A stretch of DNA of 33,019 nt, taken from Lachnospiraceae bacterium (lineage in GTDB: Bacteria; Bacillota; Clostridia; Lachnospirales; Lachnospiraceae). The position numbers and the translations under genes were made by a program. Shown in pieces: positions 30,133-33,019 of the stretch (position 1 is its first letter; the number at the start of each line of letters is the position of its first letter). The stretch covers positions 1-33,019 of the forward strand of contig JALFLM010000196.1 of NCBI GenBank assembly GCA_022774705.1, written 5' to 3'. The notes under the pieces are model-generated. The model searched no databases. It saw only the letters and a list, made by a program, of their open reading frames with translations, and had not been told where the DNA came from.

Positions 30133-30609
30133 TTGGCAAAACGAGAATTAGTTGAGAAACAGACAGAAGAGCTGATTGCTCCCATGATTGAAGCACACAA
30201 TTTTGAACTTGTGGATGTGGAGTTTGTCAAGGAAGGCAGTACGAAGTATCTCAGAGTCTATATTGACAAAGAGGGAGGAATTACTGTTGATGACTGTGAA
30301 GTAGTCAGCCGGGAATTTAACGATGTGCTTGACAGAGAAGATTACATTGACGAAGCGTATATATTTGAAGTCAGCTCACCCGGACTTGGCCGTCCGCTGA
30401 AAAAAGACAAGGATTTTGCCAGAAGTCTGGGTGAAGAAGTGGAAGTCAGACTTTTCAAAGCGTTGAACAGAAAAAAAGAGTATACCGGTATTTTAAAAGC
30501 CTTTGACGCACAGACGGTGACGATCGTTACGGGAGAAGAAGGACAGGAAGAAGAGGTTGTATTTGACCGGGCGATGATCGCGCTGATTCGTCTGGCATTT
30601 GATTTCTGA
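30133..30609 (+). CDS. rimP: Ribosome maturation factor RimP
   Basis: This 158-residue protein is needed for 30S subunit maturation. Family motifs are ELVDVEFVKEGSTKYLRVYID near residue 25, ITVDDCEVVSREFNDVLD, the diagnostic EVSSPGLGRPLKK and a C-terminal SH3-like domain (EYTGILKAF, ending in MIALIRLAFDF). The start is TTG at 30133 with AAAGGAA 8 nt upstream; the in-frame ATG at 30052 lies inside the leader hairpin and is rejected. It is the first gene of the rimP-nusA-rnpM-ylxQ-infB operon. Confidence 0.95.
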   Translation: MAKRELVEKQTEELIAPMIEAHNFELVDVEFVKEGSTKYLRVYIDKEGGITVDDCEVVSREFNDVLDREDYIDEAYIFEVSSPGLGRPLKKDKDFARSLGEEVEVRLFKALNRKKEYTGILKAFDAQTVTIVTGEEGQEEEVVFDRAMIALIRLAFDF

Positions 30610-30679
30610 TTATGAGAAAGGAGATTCCATGAGGGATTTCCGTAAAGATATAGAATTGTCAACAGGAGGATAATGGAAA

Positions 30680-31891
30680 ATGAATGAGTTATTAGAGGCC
30701 CTTACAGTTCTGGAAAAAGAGAAGGATATCAGTAAGGATGTACTGCTTGATGCAATTGAGAATTCCCTGATTCAGGCGTGTAAAAGCCATTTCGGCCGCG
30801 CCGATAATATCAAGGTATTTATGAACCGGGAAACCTGCGAATACAGTTTATATGCCGAGAAGGAAGTGGTCGAAACAGTGGAGGATCCGCTGATGCAGAT
30901 CAGTCTGGAGGAAGCAAAAAAACTGAACCCGCAGAACTACATCAGGGATATGGCTTACGTCCCCGTTAAATCAAAGGATTTCGGACGTATTTCCACACAG
31001 ATCGCGAAAAATGTTATTCTGCAGAAGATCCGTGAGGAAGAACGCAAGGTGCTGTATGATCAGTATTTCGCAATGGAAAAGGAAGTTGTGACCGGTATCA
31101 TTCAGCGGACAGTTGGCAATAATATCAGTGTGAATATCGGTAAATGCGATGCAATCCTGCCGGAGAACGAGCAGGTGCGTACAGAGCATTTTGAGCCGAC
31201 TCAGAGAATCAAGGTTTATATTCTGGAAGTAAAGGCTACCAGCAAAGGCCCCAGAATTCAGGTTTCCCGTACGCACCCCGAACTGGTAAAACGTCTGTTT
31301 GAGATGCAGGTTGCGGAAGTGAAGGACGGCACTGTTGAGATCAAGGGCATTGCCAGAGAAGCCGGTTCCAGAACCAAGATGGCAGTATGGTCCAACGATC
31401 CCAATGTGGATGCGGTTGGTGCATGTGTCGGTATGAACGGTGAACGTGTCAATGCGGTTGTCAGAGAACTCTGCGGTGAAAAGGTGGACATCATCAACTG
31501 GAATGAAAACCCCGCTATTCTGATTGAGAATGCGCTGAATCCTGCACAGGTGATCTGTGTTATTGCAGATGAAGAGGAAAAATCCGCTCAGGTTATCGTA
31601 CCGGATAACCAGCTGTCCCTGGCAATCGGCAAGGTTGGCCAGAATGCACGACTGGCAGCAAAGCTGACCGGCTACAAGATCGATATCAAGAGTGAGACCG
31701 AAGCAAGAGAATGCGGTCTGTTCGACGAAATCGAGGGTCTGGACAGCGAAGATGAATATATCGGCTATCAGGAAGCAGCGGAGTCTTCAGCAGATTATCC
31801 GGATGATCGGGACAGCGTGGAAAGCGCTGATGAAGTACCGGATTTCGAAGATGAGGAGAGCATGGAAGCACCGGAATTTACAGAGGAATAA
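30680..31891 (+). CDS. nusA: Transcription termination/antitermination factor NusA
   Basis: This 403-residue NusA binds RNA polymerase and RNA and controls pausing, termination and antitermination. Domains in order are the N-terminal polymerase-binding domain (MNELLEALTVLEKEKDISK), S1 domain (VVTGIIQRTVGNNISVNIG), KH1 (GSRTKMAVWSNDPNVDAVGACVG, with GMNGERVNAVVREL) and KH2 (VPDNQLSLAIGKVGQNARLAAKLTG). It ends with an acidic tail of about 50 residues rather than the AR repeats of E. coli. The ATG at 30680 lies 9 nt after AGGAGGA. Confidence 0.97.
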   Translation: MNELLEALTVLEKEKDISKDVLLDAIENSLIQACKSHFGRADNIKVFMNRETCEYSLYAEKEVVETVEDPLMQISLEEAKKLNPQNYIRDMAYVPVKSKDFGRISTQIAKNVILQKIREEERKVLYDQYFAMEKEVVTGIIQRTVGNNISVNIGKCDAILPENEQVRTEHFEPTQRIKVYILEVKATSKGPRIQVSRTHPELVKRLFEMQVAEVKDGTVEIKGIAREAGSRTKMAVWSNDPNVDAVGACVGMNGERVNAVVRELCGEKVDIINWNENPAILIENALNPAQVICVIADEEEKSAQVIVPDNQLSLAIGKVGQNARLAAKLTGYKIDIKSETEARECGLFDEIEGLDSEDEYIGYQEAAESSADYPDDRDSVESADEVPDFEDEESMEAPEFTEE

Positions 31892-31929
31892 CCGGCCGTC
31901 CGGGCTTTCTGAAAATATCGGAGGTATTG

Positions 31930-32208
31930 ATGGCAGTTAAGAAGAAAATCCCCATGCGGCAGTGTGTCGGATGCCGGGAGATGAAGAATAAAAAAGAGAT
32001 GATCCGCGTGATCAGAACACCGGATCAGCAGTTTATGATTGATGCAACAGGCAGAAAAAACGGCAGAGGCGCTTATATCTGTCCCTCGACAGACTGCCTG
32101 GAGCATGCGATAAAAAGCAAAGGTCTGGAACGGTCTTTTTCCTGTGCAATACCTGCAGAGGTTTATGAACAGCTGAAAGAGGAGATGAGGGCAATTGAAA
32201 CAAAGTAA
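31930..32208 (+). CDS. rnpM: RNase P modulator RnpM (YlxR)
   Basis: This 92-residue RNA-binding protein has the YlxR signature MRQCVGCREMKNKKEMIRV at its start and then GRKNGRGAYICPSTDCLEHA. The cysteines of CVGC and the later CPSTDC are partly conserved in the family. In B. subtilis the homologue (RnpM) binds RNase P RNA and modulates its activity. The ATG at 31930 follows GGAGG by 5 nt. It overlaps the ylxQ start by 14 nt. Confidence 0.93.
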   Translation: MAVKKKIPMRQCVGCREMKNKKEMIRVIRTPDQQFMIDATGRKNGRGAYICPSTDCLEHAIKSKGLERSFSCAIPAEVYEQLKEEMRAIETK

Positions 32209-32527
32209 GACCCTGTCCATGCTGGGACTTGCAAGGCGGGCCGGCAGGGTGGTCAGCGGGGAATTCAGTGTGGAAAAAGCGGTCAGATCCGGTAAAGCAT
32301 ACCTGGTTATTGTGGCTGAAGATGTATCCGACAATACCAGAAAGAATTTTACAGATATGTGTACTTATTATAAGCTTCCGCTGATTTTTACCGGAACAAA
32401 GGAAACACTGGGGCATGCCATCGGCTGTGAGCTTCGTGCTTCGGCAGCGGTTACGGACAGCGGATTGGCAAAAAGCATTGAAAAATGCGCACAGACATCA
32501 GGTGAGTTATTCAGTCCGGTTGAATAG
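32195..32527 (+). CDS. ylxQ: L7Ae-family ribosomal-like protein YlxQ
   Basis: This 110-residue protein has the L7Ae/L30e fold (MLGLARRAGRVVSGEFSVEKA, then YLVIVAEDVSDNTRKNF and the loop IFTGTKETLGHAIG). Family members bind kink-turn-like RNA; the role of YlxQ in this operon is not established. The start is TTG at 32195, with GAGGAG upstream, inside the end of rnpM, so the two genes are translationally coupled. Confidence 0.93.
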   Translation: MKQSKTLSMLGLARRAGRVVSGEFSVEKAVRSGKAYLVIVAEDVSDNTRKNFTDMCTYYKLPLIFTGTKETLGHAIGCELRASAAVTDSGLAKSIEKCAQTSGELFSPVE

Positions 32528-32573
32528 TCGTCGGGGCTGATGTGTATTTATGAAAGAATGGAGTGAGCTCTAA

Positions 32574-33019
32574 TTGGGTAACAGTATAGAAGAAACAGGT
32601 AAGAAAACAGGAGGACAGGAGGGTGCTGCACCGAAGAAACGTGCAGTTGTAATCCGTCCTCAGAACAGCAGTCAGTCAAAAACAGCAAAAAACAACCGTC
32701 CCGCATCTGATAGAAACGGTCAGGAAGCAGGCAGCCGTTCCGATAACGGAGAAAGACGCCAGGGTAATGGTGAAAGACGTTCCTTCGGCAGCGGAGAGAG
32801 ACGCCAGGACGGAGGAAACCGCCAGAATAATGGAGAGAGACGTTCCTTCAGCAATGGAGAAAGACGTCAGGACGGAGGAAACCGCCAGAATAATGGAGAG
32901 AGACGTTCCTTTGGCAACGGAGAGAAACGCCAGGATGGAGGAAACCGCCAGAATAATGGAGAGAGACGTTCCTTTGGCGGCGGAGAGAGACGTCAGGACG
33001 GAGGAAACCGCCAGAACAA
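32574..33019 (+). CDS. infB: Translation initiation factor IF-2, N-terminal part (continues beyond window)
   Basis: The reading frame starts with TTG at 32574 behind GGAGTGAG and runs open to the window end, giving 148 residues. The start MGNSIEETGKK, then KKRAVVIRPQN and a disordered Arg/Gly/Asn-rich region, is that expected for IF-2 N-termini in Clostridia. The position after ylxQ confirms the identity, since no G-domain is inside the window. From 32763 the region consists of 63-bp tandem repeats. An upstream 7-codon frame (32550-32573) ends with TAA directly against the TTG start, so coupling is possible. Confidence 0.88.
   Translation, partial: MGNSIEETGKKTGGQEGAAPKKRAVVIRPQNSSQSKTAKNNRPASDRNGQEAGSRSDNGERRQGNGERRSFGSGERRQDGGNRQNNGERRSFSNGERRQDGGNRQNNGERRSFGNGEKRQDGGNRQNNGERRSFGGGERRQDGGNRQN
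32763..33019 (+). repeat. 63-bp tandem repeats in infB (four full units and the start of a fifth)
   Basis: Units start at 32763, 32826, 32889 and 32952, with a fifth beginning at 33015. Each encodes 21 residues of the type NNGERRSF..GERRQDGGNRQ. The units differ at a few positions, so the array is slightly degenerate. It continues beyond the window. Confidence 0.93.

Noticed and set aside
32763-33019. CRISPR-like array
   Set aside because: The 63-bp units are directly adjacent, without spacers, and keep an open reading frame continuous with infB.

Overview
The window looks like a chromosomal segment of a Gram-positive anaerobe of the class Clostridia, probably Lachnospiraceae-like. Supporting signs are the order rimP, nusA, rnpM (ylxR), ylxQ, infB; strong AGGAGG-type ribosome binding sites; frequent TTG starts; many rho-independent terminators; SigA-like promoters; and a CUT1 sugar transporter with LacI, AraC and DUF624 partners. 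The species cannot be named from sequence reading alone. I see no insertion sequence, phage, CRISPR array or rRNA.

Layout. 1-1.95 kb: a duplicated CmpB-type membrane protein and the fluoride channel FluC/CrcB. 2-9.7 kb: a carbohydrate uptake locus, with a divergent LacI-type repressor, lipoprotein binding protein, two permeases, a DUF624 protein, an MsmK/UgpC-type ATPase and an AraC regulator. 9.7-12.5 kb: a TetR regulator divergent from a heavy-metal P1B-type ATPase. 12.5-17.9 kb (minus strand): an orphan OmpR-type response regulator followed by a Dlt-like four-gene operon (adenylating ligase, carrier protein, MBOAT, SGNH transferase). 17.9-23.1 kb: a COG2509 FAD-dependent oxidoreductase with a hairpin leader, then larB, larC and a MATE transporter. 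23.1-27.2 kb: DegV, MntP, an NYN/PIN-like protein with a long repetitive tail, and an orphan A24 prepilin peptidase. 27.2-28.2 kb (minus): tRNA-Pro(CGG), tRNA-Glu(CTC) and a GntR/FCD regulator. 28.2-30 kb: a structured intergenic region, a DUF4261 protein and a DEDDh exonuclease. 30-33 kb: the rimP-nusA-rnpM-ylxQ-infB operon, with infB cut by the window end inside a 63-bp repeat array.

The most interesting system is the Dlt-like operon. The MBOAT protein ends in the hexapeptide FIYAQF. This matches the C-terminal tyrosine acyl-shuttle motif that lies on the separate microprotein DltX in classical Dlt systems, and I find no DltX here. The ligase has Ser199 where amino-acid-activating adenylation domains normally have the Asp that holds the substrate amino group, and the carrier has Thr-Ser instead of Asp-Ser. 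Together these suggest an envelope acylation system that attaches something other than D-alanine. A terminator-like hairpin lies between the response regulator and the ligase, so the operon may be controlled by read-through. Other points worth checking are a long stem-loop before larB whose loop could pair with the larB ribosome binding site, palindromes at the LacI and sugar-operon promoters, and strong unexplained hairpins before the DUF4261 gene.
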